This document shows, one piece after another, positions 8,086 to 16,084 of a DNA stretch of 64,000 bases. The position numbers and the translations under genes were made by a program. This DNA comes from JASHPR01 sp963815375 (GTDB lineage Bacteria > Actinomycetota > Actinomycetes > Streptosporangiales > Streptosporangiaceae): positions 62,001 through 126,000 of the forward strand of contig CAWFGX010000002.1 in assembly GCA_963815375.1 (NCBI GenBank), read 5' to 3'. Numbering within the stretch: position 1 is the first letter of the stretch; each line of letters begins with the position of its first letter. The notes under the pieces were generated by a model, which was given only the letters and a program-made list of their open reading frames with translations, ran no database searches and was not told the DNA's origin.

Positions 8086-10371
8086 CTAGGAGGGAGCCCC
8101 CTCGACGGGCTGGTTCACCTGCCGTGGCTGCGGGTGCCAGCGCAGGCGCCAGGCGCGGTCGCCGAGCAGCGACAGGCCCGCCGGGAGCAGGACGCCGCGG
8201 ACGACGGTGGCGTCGATCAAGATGGCGGCGCCCATGCCGACGCCCATGACCTTCAGCTCAATCAGCGGCAGCGTGGCGAAGATCGAGAAGAGCGCCACCA
8301 TGATCAGCGCGGCGCTGGTGACCACGCCGGCGCTGGAGGAGATGCCTCCGACGATCGCCTCCCGCGGCGAGGCGCCCCGCGTCCAGAGCTCGCGGACGCG
8401 GCTGAGGATGAACACGTGGTAGTCCATGCTGATCCCGAACAGGAACACGAACATGAACAGCGGCACCCACCAGGTGATCGCGCCGAAGGAGGTGTAGCCG
8501 AGCGGTCCCTGCAGCCGCCCGTCCTGGAAGATCAGCGTGATCAGCCCGTAGGCCGCCGCCACCGACAGCAGGTTCAAGACGATCGACACGACCGGGACCG
8601 CGACCGACCGGAAGCCTGCCAGCAGTACCAGGAAGGCCAGCACGGCGACGACGGCGAACACCAGGGGCGTCTTGTCGTGCACCACCTGGACGTCGTCGTG
8701 GCCGACGGCGGTGTCGCCGGCGACCGCGTAGCTGATCCCGGGCACCTTGCCCAGCGTGGCGGGCAGGGCCTTGTCGCGCAGTGCCGTCAGGGCTGTGTAG
8801 GACGCGGTGTCCTGCCCGTTGCCGGCCAGTTGCACGTTCACGACCAGCGCCCGGCCGCCGCCGATGGAGGTAGCCGTGACCGGCCCGCGGAGCGGGCCGC
8901 CGGCCGTGGTCTGGGCACGCAGCGCGCCGACCGCGACCGCCACCGTCGGGCCGGTCACGTCCTGGCCGGTCACCACGACCTCCGCGGGCGCTGGGGCCTG
9001 CGGGAACGCGTGCTCGATCGCGGTCATGGTCTGCACCACGGGGAGGTTGTAGGGCGCGTCCATGGGCGGCTGCCCGATCCGCAGGCCGAGCGCCGGGGCG
9101 GCCAGCGCGAGCAGCGCGATAGCGGCGAGCCCGCCCCAGGTCACGGGCCGGGCGACCACGCTGCGGGCCAGCGCCGCCCACGCGCGCGACGGCCGGGCGG
9201 CGGCACGCCGCCGGCCCAGGAACGGGATCCGTCCCTTGTCGGCGCACGGCCCGAGCCAGGCCAGCAGCGCGGGCAGCACGGTCAGCGAACCCGCTACCGC
9301 GATGGCGACCACCGCGATGGTGCCGGCCGCGATGCCGGCGAACGGCCCGCCGCCGACCAGGAACAGCGCGCACAGCGAGGCCATCACGGTCACGCCGGAC
9401 ACCAGAATGGTGCGCCCGGATGTCCGGGACGCGATGCGCAGTGCCTCCGGGAACGACCGGCCGCTGGCCCGCTCCTCGCGTTCCCTGCGCAGGTAGAACA
9501 GCGAGTAGTCGACGCCGACCGCCATCCCGATGATCACCACCACCTCGTAGATTGAGCTGGCGACCGGCAGCAGGTGGCTGACGATCGTCAGGACTCCGAT
9601 GGCCGCTGCCACCGAGGTCACCGCGAGCAGCAGCGGGATGCCGGCCGCCACCAGGGCGCCGAACACGATCAGCAGCAGGATCAGCGTGACCGGCAGCGAG
9701 GTCCCTTCGGCCTTGCTGAAGGTCAGATCGTTGTTGACCGCCTGCTGGATGCTCGCGTCGCCGGATTCGGCGATGCGCAGGCCCGGGTGGCGGGCCTGCA
9801 CCGCGGCGACCGCGTTCTGGTCGACGGTTGCCGCCTGGCCGACGTCGGCAACGTTGCCGGGAACGTCGAAGGTGACCAGGGCGCTGCGGCCGTCCTTCGA
9901 CACCAGCGACTGCCCGCCTGCGGACAGCGGGCTGCGGATGCCGGCGGCGGACTTCGGCAGGGCCGTCAGCGCGGCCGCCACCTCGCTCGCGGCCTGCCGC
10001 ATGCTCGCGTTGTCCGCGAACGTGACGCCGGGGGCGCGCGCCTGGATCAGCACGCTCTCGGCGAAAGCGTTGTACTGCGCAGGCGCGACCTGGTTCATGA
10101 CCCGCTCGGCCTGCCCGGCCTGCCCGGCGTCGTATTGCGGAAGGTTCCCCGAGCCGATCGCCTGGCCTGCTATGAAGATGGCGGCGATCAGCAGCAGCCA
10201 GCCGAAGACCGCGGTCTTGCGGTGCCGGACGCTCCACCCGGCGATCCTCTCCACGACGGGCCGGCTGGGCGCTCGCGGGCGCCCTTCCGGGCTATCCTGT
10301 GAGGTTTGATTCAAGGTTGTATACACGGTGACCTCTCTAGCTAGCGAGCGGTTGCTGATGCGGATGGTCAT
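8086..10371 (-). CDS. MMPL-family RND transporter
   Basis: A 761-aa RND exporter of the MmpL class. It shows an N-terminal helix (KTAVFGWLLLIAAIFIAGQA), a periplasmic-type loop, a membrane block starting LPVTLILLLIVFGALVAAGI and continuing with VVIIGMAVGVDYSLFYLRRE (the conserved GxxxDY segment), and a second half with FVFLFGISMDYHVFILSRVRE, the matching GxxxDY of the repeat. Proton-driven export of lipids or drugs is the family role. The ATG at 10371 overlaps the stop of a 57-aa gene as ATGA. An alternative GTG at 10326 has a good Shine-Dalgarno (AGAGAGG) and would remove 15 residues; both starts may be used. It ends about 150 bases from the ABC operon. Confidence 0.93.
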   Translation of the reverse strand: MTIRISNRSLAREVTVYTTLNQTSQDSPEGRPRAPSRPVVERIAGWSVRHRKTAVFGWLLLIAAIFIAGQAIGSGNLPQYDAGQAGQAERVMNQVAPAQYNAFAESVLIQARAPGVTFADNASMRQAASEVAAALTALPKSAAGIRSPLSAGGQSLVSKDGRSALVTFDVPGNVADVGQAATVDQNAVAAVQARHPGLRIAESGDASIQQAVNNDLTFSKAEGTSLPVTLILLLIVFGALVAAGIPLLLAVTSVAAAIGVLTIVSHLLPVASSIYEVVVIIGMAVGVDYSLFYLRREREERASGRSFPEALRIASRTSGRTILVSGVTVMASLCALFLVGGGPFAGIAAGTIAVVAIAVAGSLTVLPALLAWLGPCADKGRIPFLGRRRAAARPSRAWAALARSVVARPVTWGGLAAIALLALAAPALGLRIGQPPMDAPYNLPVVQTMTAIEHAFPQAPAPAEVVVTGQDVTGPTVAVAVGALRAQTTAGGPLRGPVTATSIGGGRALVVNVQLAGNGQDTASYTALTALRDKALPATLGKVPGISYAVAGDTAVGHDDVQVVHDKTPLVFAVVAVLAFLVLLAGFRSVAVPVVSIVLNLLSVAAAYGLITLIFQDGRLQGPLGYTSFGAITWWVPLFMFVFLFGISMDYHVFILSRVRELWTRGASPREAIVGGISSSAGVVTSAALIMVALFSIFATLPLIELKVMGVGMGAAILIDATVVRGVLLPAGLSLLGDRAWRLRWHPQPRQVNQPVEGAPS

Positions 10372-10541
10372 CGTGCCTGGGCGTGCCCGCCGCGCGGCGT
10401 GCGAGCGGTACGGGAGCGGGCGGCCAGGCGTTCGATTCGGTGGGCGCGGACGATGTCGGGGTCACGTGCGTCGGCTGGCAGCGGCGGTTCCTGTCCGCTG
10501 CGCGAGCCGGGCCTGTGCTTGAGAGTGCGGATCTGCCTCAT
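10368..10541 (-). CDS. Small 57-aa protein, coupled between two genes
   Basis: A short gene read from ATG at 10541. Its ATG overlaps the stop of the preceding gene (ATGA), an AGGAGG lies 9 bases upstream, and its own TGA overlaps the ATG of the MMPL gene (ATGA again). The product is very basic at both ends, with a central acidic-polar helix (PADARDPDIVRAHRIERLAA) and a C-terminus rich in Arg, Thr and Gly. No domain is recognised. The double overlap is what argues for a real gene: the three frames form a translationally coupled chain. It could also act mainly as a coupling leader for the transporter. Confidence 0.6.
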   Translation of the reverse strand: MRQIRTLKHRPGSRSGQEPPLPADARDPDIVRAHRIERLAARSRTARTPRGGHAQAR

Positions 10542-10783
10542 CTGCCATGTCCTCCTGGGCCTAGCCGGCGAACCGAGACCAGGGTCAGTCCGAGGTCGCG
10601 CACCTTGACCAGCACTCCGTGCAGCGCTGGCTGGTCAGGCAGCCACCCGTCGATGACCGTCTGGCTGCCGTCGCTGCTGACCTGGAGGCCGTCAAGCCAG
10701 GCGGTCCAGTGTTTGGCGAGGAGCCCTTCGACGCGGATCTCGTAACGCGCCGGGAAATGCGGGCCGGGGTGCTGTGCAGCCAT
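10538..10783 (-). CDS. Small conserved actinobacterial protein, 81 aa
   Basis: The start is ATG 10783, with AGGA seven bases upstream; the longer frame to 10840 has no signal. The sequence YEIRVEGLLAKHWTAWLDGL, then DGSQTVIDGWLPDQPALHGV and LVKVRDLGLTLVSVRRL is the pattern of small actinobacterial proteins found beside transporters or regulators: an N-terminal strand-helix unit and a helix-strand unit that together suggest an alpha/beta ACT-like fold (inference). It is first in a three-gene chain with the 57-aa gene and the MMPL transporter, and it faces away from the MalT-like regulator at 11025. A role as a small regulatory or accessory protein of the exporter is plausible but unproved. Confidence 0.75.
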   Translation of the reverse strand: MAAQHPGPHFPARYEIRVEGLLAKHWTAWLDGLQVSSDGSQTVIDGWLPDQPALHGVLVKVRDLGLTLVSVRRLGPGGHGR

Positions 10784-10976
10784 GGTTCTGTCCTGTCGGA
10801 TGCGGGCTTTCCATCTGCACGCTACGAGGGCCGTTCTCACGGGGCGTCACTCGAAAGTGGCGATGGAGGTGGAACCTTTCCGCGGCGGCGCCCGGCACCA
10901 AAGTGCCGCCGGTGCCTGCGGGGACAGGCACGTCCGGGGCACTCGTCGGTGGTGGCGGCATCAGCCCTGCGATACG

Positions 10977-10991
10977 GTCCCCCTAGGGGAC
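10977..10991. promoter_or_regulatory. Palindrome GTCCCC-N3-GGGGAC upstream of MalT-like regulator
   Basis: The sequence GTCCCCCTAGGGGAC has six-base inverted arms around a three-base centre and ends 33 bases before the regulator's ATG. GATACG immediately precedes it and could serve as a -10 element. The same arms, spacing and preceding TA-rich hexamer recur at 34320-34334, upstream of the other STAND/LuxR transcription unit. Confidence 0.55.
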
Positions 10992-11024
10992 GATGGCTGA
11001 GAGGCAGCAGGCGTAGGGACCCAG

Positions 11025-13766
11025 ATGTTTCAGCCGCTCACAGTACCGCCAGGCGCCGCCGCCGAGCGCGACGTCCTGCTGGCCACCAAGCTGAACATCC
11101 CGGTGGCCCAGCCGGGCTTCGTCCCGCGGCCGCGCCTGGCGGAACGGCTGGACGAAGGCCGGGGCCTGGCGCTGGTATGCGCCCCGGCCGGGTACGGCAA
11201 GACGGTGCTGCTGGCCGACTGGGCCCGCTGCGGTCGGGTTCCGGTCGCGTGGCTGTCGCTGGATGCGGGCGACAACGACCCGGCGCGGTTCTGGCGGCAC
11301 GCGGTGGCCGCGCTGGACCGGGCGTGCCCGGGGATCGCCGCGCGGGTGAGCCCGCTGCTCGGGCCGCCCGCGCCGCGGTCGTTCGAGGCGGCGGTGACGG
11401 CGCTGATCAACGAGCTGGCCGCGCAAGGCGACGGAGACGGGCAGCTGCTTGTCCTGGATGACTACCACGTGATCGACTCCGCGCCGGTGCACGCGTCGCT
11501 TGGGCTGCTGCTTGAGCGCCGGCCGCCCGGGCTGCACGTGGTGCTGGCCAGCCGCGCGGACCCGCCGCTGGCGCTGGCCCGGTTGCGGGCCCGCGGGCAG
11601 CTCGCCGAGATACGCGCCGGCGACCTGCGGTTCACCGCCGGTGAGGCGGCGGCGCTGCTGGGCCGGCTGGCCGCCGGGCCAGGCAGCCAGCTGCCGCTGG
11701 AGGCGGTGGCGGCGCTGGCGGACCGGACCGAGGGGTGGGCGGCCGGGCTGCAGCTGGCGGGCTTGTCGCTGCGCGGCCAGCGCGATGTCGCCGGGTTCGT
11801 GGCGGCGTTCGCCGGCAGCCACCGTTATGTGCTTGATTTCCTGGCCGAGGAGGTGCTGGAGCGGCAAGACGAGCAGGTCCGCGGCTTCTTGCTGGAGACC
11901 TCGGTGCTTGAGAGGCTGTCGGGACAGCTGTGCGACGCGGTCACCGGCCGGGCCGGCAGCCAGGCGGTGCTGCAACACATCGAGCGGGCCGGGCTGTTCC
12001 TGGTCCCGCTGGATGAGGTCCGCGGCTGGTGGCGCTATCATCACCTGTTCGCCGACCTGCTCCGCGTCCGGCTGCTGGAGCAGCAGCCCGGCCGGGTACC
12101 GGGACTGCACCGCAACGCCGCCTCCTGGTACCAGCAGCGCGGGCTGGCCGATGACGCCATCAGGCACGCGGTGGCCGCCGGGGACACCACGTGGGCCGCC
12201 CGGCTGATCGAGCAGCACTTCGATGCGGTTTTCTCCCTGCGCGGCGAGGCGGAGACGGTCCAGCGGTGGCTCGCGGCACTGCCCGCTGACCTGGTCCGGT
12301 CCCGGCCCCGGCTGCTGCTGGCGCAGGCGGTCATGGCGGCAACCAGCAATCGCCTGGCGGCGGGTGAGCTGCTGCTGGATCAGGCCGAGCGCGCGCTGGC
12401 AGCCGCGGACGAGGAGCCGTTCGAGCCCAGCGTGGGTAGGGCCGACAGCGGGCTGGCGAATGCCCCGGCGCTGACCGCGATGCTTCGCGGCACGCTCGCC
12501 GGCTTTCATCATGACGCCGAGGCTATGGCCATGTTCACGGCGCGGGCCGAGGCCGAACTCGGCGAGGACGAGCGACAGCTGAGTTACCTCATCCAGTTCA
12601 ACCGCGGCGCGGCTGAATGGCTGCGCGGCCGCCTCACGCAGGCCGAACGCGTCATCGCGCCCGCCATCGCGGCGCTGCGGTCGGCCGGCCTGACCACCAT
12701 AGCGGCGTGGGGCGGCTATCAACTCGCCCGCAATCAGCGGGCCCAGGGCCGCCTGGACGAGGCGGCCCGCACCGCGCAGGAGGTGCTAGACATCACCGTG
12801 CTGCCCGGCCGACCGCCGGACCCCGGGGCGGGCCCGGGGTATGTCGCCCTGGCCGAAGTGGCCTACCAGCGCAACGACCTGGACACCGCCCTGCGCCAGG
12901 TCACCGAGGGCATCGCGCTGTGCCGACAGTTCGTCCACACAGCTCCGCTGTCCGCCGGGCTGGCGACGCTGGCTTGGATCCGGCAGGCAGCCGGCGACCC
13001 GGCAGGCGCCCGGGCCGCGATCGGCGAGGCCGTGCAGACCGCGCCGGTCCCGGCGCGGTGGGCGCGGCTGCTGCTGTCCCAGGGCGACCTGGCCGCGGCT
13101 GCCCGCTGGGTCCAAGACTGCGGGCTCGGCGCGGATGACGAGCCGGATTTCCCCCGCGAGCAGGGGCACCTGGTGCTGGCGCGGGTGCTGCTCGCCCAGG
13201 GCCTGCCCGGCCAGGCCCTGGCGCTGCTGGACCGGCTGCACGCCGCGGCCGCCAGCCAGGACCGGACCGGCAGCATGATCGAGATCGGCGCGCTGCGGGC
13301 GCTGGCGCTGGCCGCCCGCGGCGAGGAAGCTGACGCCATCGACACGCTGGCCGGGGCACTGACGCTGGCCTGCCCGCAGGGGTATGTCCGGGTGTTCGCC
13401 GACGAGGGCCCGCCGATGGCGGCGCTGCTCGGCAAGCTGATCGCCCAGCGCGGTGGCGCGATCGCCGCCGGGGTTCCGCTTGGATACCTGGCCCGGCTGC
13501 ACCGCGCGGTCGGCGCTGAGGCCGTGCCTGCTCCCGGGCGAGGCGCCGCGGCAGCGGTGCCGGCCCTGGCTGAGCAACTGACCAGCCGCGAGCTGGAAAT
13601 ACTGACGATGCTGGCTGCGGGCAGATCGAACAAAGCCATAGGCGCAGAACTCGTGGTCAGCCTCGATACCGTCAAGAAACACGTCAGCCACCTGCTGGCC
13701 AAGCTCGGCGCGGCCAGCCGCACCGAGGCGGTCGCCCGGGCGCGGGAACTGAGCCTGATCCCCTAA
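11025..13766 (+). CDS. LuxR-family regulator, MalT-like (STAND ATPase)
   Basis: A 913-aa one-protein signalling ATPase. The N-terminus has the MalT-type entry KLNIPVAQPGFVPRPRLAERL, the P-loop CAPAGYGKTVLL near residues 47-58, and Walker B LLVLDDYHVI near 147. It continues with winged-helix and TPR-like helices, and ends in a LuxR helix-turn-helix (LTSRELEILTMLAAGRSNKA, SLDTVKKHVSHLLAKLGAAS). Family members are monomers with ADP and assemble on inducer plus ATP to activate transcription. The start has AGGGA six bases upstream. It is divergent from the small-gene/MMPL chain, a likely target, and a palindrome at 10977-10991 sits in the shared promoter region. Confidence 0.93.
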   Translation: MFQPLTVPPGAAAERDVLLATKLNIPVAQPGFVPRPRLAERLDEGRGLALVCAPAGYGKTVLLADWARCGRVPVAWLSLDAGDNDPARFWRHAVAALDRACPGIAARVSPLLGPPAPRSFEAAVTALINELAAQGDGDGQLLVLDDYHVIDSAPVHASLGLLLERRPPGLHVVLASRADPPLALARLRARGQLAEIRAGDLRFTAGEAAALLGRLAAGPGSQLPLEAVAALADRTEGWAAGLQLAGLSLRGQRDVAGFVAAFAGSHRYVLDFLAEEVLERQDEQVRGFLLETSVLERLSGQLCDAVTGRAGSQAVLQHIERAGLFLVPLDEVRGWWRYHHLFADLLRVRLLEQQPGRVPGLHRNAASWYQQRGLADDAIRHAVAAGDTTWAARLIEQHFDAVFSLRGEAETVQRWLAALPADLVRSRPRLLLAQAVMAATSNRLAAGELLLDQAERALAAADEEPFEPSVGRADSGLANAPALTAMLRGTLAGFHHDAEAMAMFTARAEAELGEDERQLSYLIQFNRGAAEWLRGRLTQAERVIAPAIAALRSAGLTTIAAWGGYQLARNQRAQGRLDEAARTAQEVLDITVLPGRPPDPGAGPGYVALAEVAYQRNDLDTALRQVTEGIALCRQFVHTAPLSAGLATLAWIRQAAGDPAGARAAIGEAVQTAPVPARWARLLLSQGDLAAAARWVQDCGLGADDEPDFPREQGHLVLARVLLAQGLPGQALALLDRLHAAAASQDRTGSMIEIGALRALALAARGEEADAIDTLAGALTLACPQGYVRVFADEGPPMAALLGKLIAQRGGAIAAGVPLGYLARLHRAVGAEAVPAPGRGAAAAVPALAEQLTSRELEILTMLAAGRSNKAIGAELVVSLDTVKKHVSHLLAKLGAASRTEAVARARELSLIP

Positions 13767-13796
13767 CGATAGCCACGACGCCCGCAGCGGCGCCGA

Positions 13797-14085
13797 TTAG
13801 CGCGCTTGGCGCGAGCCTAGCGGCTCGTTCCTGGCGCGTTCGACCGCGTCGGCGACCTCCTTGTCGCCCCGCTCGCGCAGCCCGGTGATCACGCCCTCGA
13901 CGTCGGCGGCCGGCCGGTTCTGGCTGAGCTTCGCCTTCGCCCCGATCCGGGTGATCTCCAGCGAGATCCCGACGATCGCCCGCAGCTTTCCCTCGATGAA
14001 CGCCCGGGGGCGCGTCGTCGGCCGACCACGGGCGGTCCCGGTAGGCCTCGTGCTTGGAGGTGAGCCGCCGCACCTGTGGGGCTTG
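13797..14085 (-). pseudogene. PaiB-type FMN-binding regulator, C-terminal remnant
   Basis: On the minus strand one frame reads LTSKHEAYRDRPWSADDAP and, after a one-base shift near 14010, another continues FIEGKLRAIVGISLEITRIG then AKLSQNRPAADVEGVITGL and ends ERARNEPLGSRQAR at the stop 13797. The stretch AIVG-EITRI-KLSQNR is the hallmark C-terminal motif of PaiB/FMN-binding negative transcriptional regulators. The N-terminal half is gone. It follows the MalT-like gene tail to tail and marks the left edge of the decayed region. Confidence 0.75.
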
Positions 14086-14138
14086 ATTATTGGATTGGGC
14101 CTGGTCAGCCTTTCCGGCTGGGATTATCGCTGAGCGGT

Positions 14139-14445
14139 CATTTCGGTCGTCTACCTGCTCGTACGCTACCTGCTGGACTGCCTGACGGTGCTGTCGCGGG
14201 GCCAGGCGTCGAAGGACGCCGAGCTCTTGGTGCTGCGGCACGAGAACGCTGTCTTGCGCCGCCAGGCCGGCCGGATCCGCTACGAGCCGGGCGGACAGAC
14301 TGTGGCTTGCGGCGCTGTCGCGACTGGTTCCCCGCCGCCGGTGGGGCGACGTGTTCCCGGTCACGCCCGCGACGCTACTCGTTTGGCACCGGCGGCTGGC
14401 TACCGCGCAGCCCGATGGCGAACTCGCCCGTTCCTCATCAGGAGA
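14139..14445 (+). mobile_element. Transposase N-terminal remnant (IS3/IS481-like integrase type)
   Basis: The frame from 14139 reads VVYLLVRYLLDCLTVLSRGQ then SKDAELLVLRHENAVLRRQA and GRIRYEP, the well-known N-terminus of an actinobacterial rve-type transposase. It then shifts frame more than once; another frame supplies VFPVTPATLLVWHRRLATAQ. The DDE catalytic core is absent and the remnant stops just before the VapB-type antitoxin. No terminal repeats were identified. Confidence 0.65.
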
Positions 14446-14518
14446 AGCAGCCCAGGTCAACGACCGTGACAGAGTCACGTCCATGGCAGAAGTCCGCTAT
14501 TCAATCTATACTTCTGCT

Positions 14519-14770
14519 ATGGCACTCAGCATTAAGAGCGACGAGGCGGACCAGCTTGCCAGGGAACTGGCCGCGGAGACCGGCGAGACGCTGACGGAGG
14601 CGGTCGTGATCGCGCTCAGGGAGCGGCTTGACCGCGAGCACGCCAGGCACGGCGCCAGCATGCGGATGCGGCTAGCCCGCCTCGCGGCGGATGTGGCGGC
14701 GCTTCCGGTTGCCGACGGCAGGACGCCGGAGGACATCATCGGCTACGACGACGCGGGCCTGCCGGGTTGA
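14519..14770 (+). CDS. vapB: VapB-type antitoxin
   Basis: An 83-aa ribbon-helix-helix antitoxin. The ATG at 14519 is chosen because MALSIKSDEADQLARELAAE is the canonical N-terminus of PSK/VapB antitoxins: strand, then the helices with TGETLTEAVVIALRERL. The C-terminal tail (DGRTPEDIIGYDDAGLPG) is the usual toxin-binding end. Its TGA overlaps the TTG start of the PIN-domain toxin, so the pair is coupled. The complex would repress its own promoter; no clear Shine-Dalgarno precedes the start. A longer frame from 14351 is transposase debris fused by chance. Confidence 0.85.
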   Translation: MALSIKSDEADQLARELAAETGETLTEAVVIALRERLDREHARHGASMRMRLARLAADVAALPVADGRTPEDIIGYDDAGLPG

Positions 14771-15219
14771 CGCAGTCGCCGCCGGGGTCGGAGCGCGGCC
14801 GGAGCCTCGTCGTTGACACGTCGGCGTGCGTCGCCGTAATCCTCGGCGAGCCAGGGAGCGGGGACCTCGCCGCCTGCCTTGAGCATGCCCTGGTCCGGCT
14901 GATGCCCGCTGCCATCCGGGTTGAGCTGGGCATCGTCATCGAGGCCCGCCTCTGGCCGGCCGGGCAGGATGTCGTAGACAGGTTTCTCCGTGACGCGAAG
15001 ATCGACATCGTCGCCGTCGATGAGGAGCTTGCGGCCCGTGCGATCAGCGGGTGGCGGAGATACGGCGAGGGAAGGCACCCGGCCGCGCTCAACTTCGGCG
15101 ACTGCTTCACGTACGCGCTGGCCGAGCGGACCGGGTACCCCGTGCTCTGCACTGGCGACGACTTCGCCGCGACCGGCATCCCCGTGCTGCGCCCGCCCGC
15201 CGGAAACAGCAGACCGTAA
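14767..15219 (+). CDS. vapC: VapC-type PIN-domain ribonuclease toxin
   Basis: A 150-aa PIN nuclease, the toxin partner of the upstream antitoxin; family members cleave tRNA or rRNA when the antitoxin is degraded. Acidic active-site positions are visible: Asp in LVVDTSACVAV, Glu in IRVELGIVIEA, Asp in LNFGDCFTYALAE and Asp in CTGDDF. The start TTG at 14767 overlaps the antitoxin stop; a start nearer VVDTSA is also possible, since the first 13 residues look unstructured. The pair sits between an IS remnant and a cluster of attachment-site-like tRNA fragments, a common setting for mobile toxin-antitoxin loci. Confidence 0.88.
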   Translation: MTQSPPGSERGRSLVVDTSACVAVILGEPGSGDLAACLEHALVRLMPAAIRVELGIVIEARLWPAGQDVVDRFLRDAKIDIVAVDEELAARAISGWRRYGEGRHPAALNFGDCFTYALAERTGYPVLCTGDDFAATGIPVLRPPAGNSRP

Positions 15220-15365
15220 GGAGCCGCCAGCCCAGGGCCAGCAGGGATCACGAACCGTGTCGGGCGCTTTCACCGGACTCCGGGCGCGGCGATCATGTAT
15301 CCGTGACGGGCAGCTGTACCTTTACCGGCGCGATCCGGAGCAGTGGTCTAGACCTCTCCGCACCG

Positions 15366-15387
15366 ATGTTTGCTCCATGTTTGCTCG
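15366..15387. repeat. Tandem 11-bp direct repeats
   Basis: ATGTTTGCTCC is followed directly by ATGTTTGCTCG. They are AT-richer than the surroundings and lie 120 bases from the tRNA-Lys-like fragment. Paired short direct repeats beside an attachment core are what arm-type integrase binding sites look like; that reading is inference. Confidence 0.4.
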
Positions 15388-15505
15388 GATGCCCCGGTAC
15401 GGGCCGGCAGGACCCGGTACTTATGTCACTTCGCCTCGCGGGGTTGCGGTACAGCTCCGCACGTCATGGCATTCCCGTGACTCAAGTGTTCAAAAAAGCG
15501 TCTCT

Positions 15506-15529
15506 GAGCAGCGGACTCTTAATCCGCGG
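15506..15529 (+). other. tRNA-Lys(CTT) anticodon-arm fragment, possible attachment core
   Basis: The 24 bases GAGCAGCGGACTCTTAATCC plus GCGG match the D-stem end and complete anticodon arm (stem GCGGA, loop with CTT) of actinobacterial tRNA-Lys. No acceptor stem or T arm follows, so it is not a gene. Anticodon arms are classic crossover cores for tyrosine integrases, so this may be a leftover att site. Confidence 0.4.
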
Positions 15530-15915
15530 ACACGACGACGCAGGTCAGCGCCTTTCTGCGCTGCCGCAGTTTCCGTACAGAGTGAACGCCGTGCCGAAAG
15601 CGGCAGTCGTGCGCGTGCCACATCGCAAACCCATCGCGACGCGGCCAGCAGGGCAAGTCGGATCGAATCTGCCCTCAGGCACCAGCCGACCGGACCGCAG
15701 GCATCACCATCGGCGGAACACTCTCAGGGAGCCTCGCCAGGAAACCGACAGCAAGCGGTTCGGCGCACCGCTCCCTGTGCCTGGATCCCGTCCGCCATAT
15801 GTCCGTAACCACCGCGGCATGAGGACGCACGACGGCACATCACGACACACGACGCGACAAAGACGAACCAGCCCGCTTAGCCGCATACACGCAGCTAGCG
15901 AGCCGTTTTCGCTGG

Positions 15916-15980
15916 TGGTGCCAGGTGTTGGGTTCGAACCAACGTAGGCTGAGCCGACGGTTTTACAGACCGTCGGCTTG
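15916..15980 (-). other. 3' half of tRNA-Tyr(GTA), attachment-site-like
   Basis: On the minus strand the sequence gives a perfect anticodon arm (ACGGT CTGTAAA ACCGT, anticodon GTA) with an extended variable-arm stem. It continues with a T arm GTTGG-TTCGAAC-CCAAC, acceptor strand ACCTGGC, discriminator A and encoded CCA. The matching 5' acceptor GCCAGGT and the D arm are absent upstream, so only the 3' half exists. The integrase stop codon lies about 100 bases away. This is the structure left at the far end of an element integrated into a tRNA gene. Confidence 0.7.
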
Positions 15981-16084
15981 TTGGCGGTCGATATGGCGCC
16001 GCCGCGTGATCGCCACACGGGTCAGCTCGATTTAGCCCTTGGGGAAGGTTGGCTGACCTTGCCGTGGTGACACGTAGATATCCG

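Noticed and set aside
8065..9555. Long plus-strand frame of 496 codons
   Set aside because: It is the complement of the MMPL gene and consists of Arg/Gln/His/Gly-rich antisense sequence typical of high-GC shadows.
10983..12722. Minus-strand frame of 579 codons across the MalT-like gene
   Set aside because: Antisense shadow; Gln/Arg-rich, no domains, and overlaps a gene with complete ATPase and helix-turn-helix motifs.
14767..15219. VapBC as part of a larger phage-defence system
   Set aside because: Only the two-gene toxin-antitoxin pair is present; neighbours are a transposase remnant and attachment-site fragments, with no nuclease, methylase or sensor gene.
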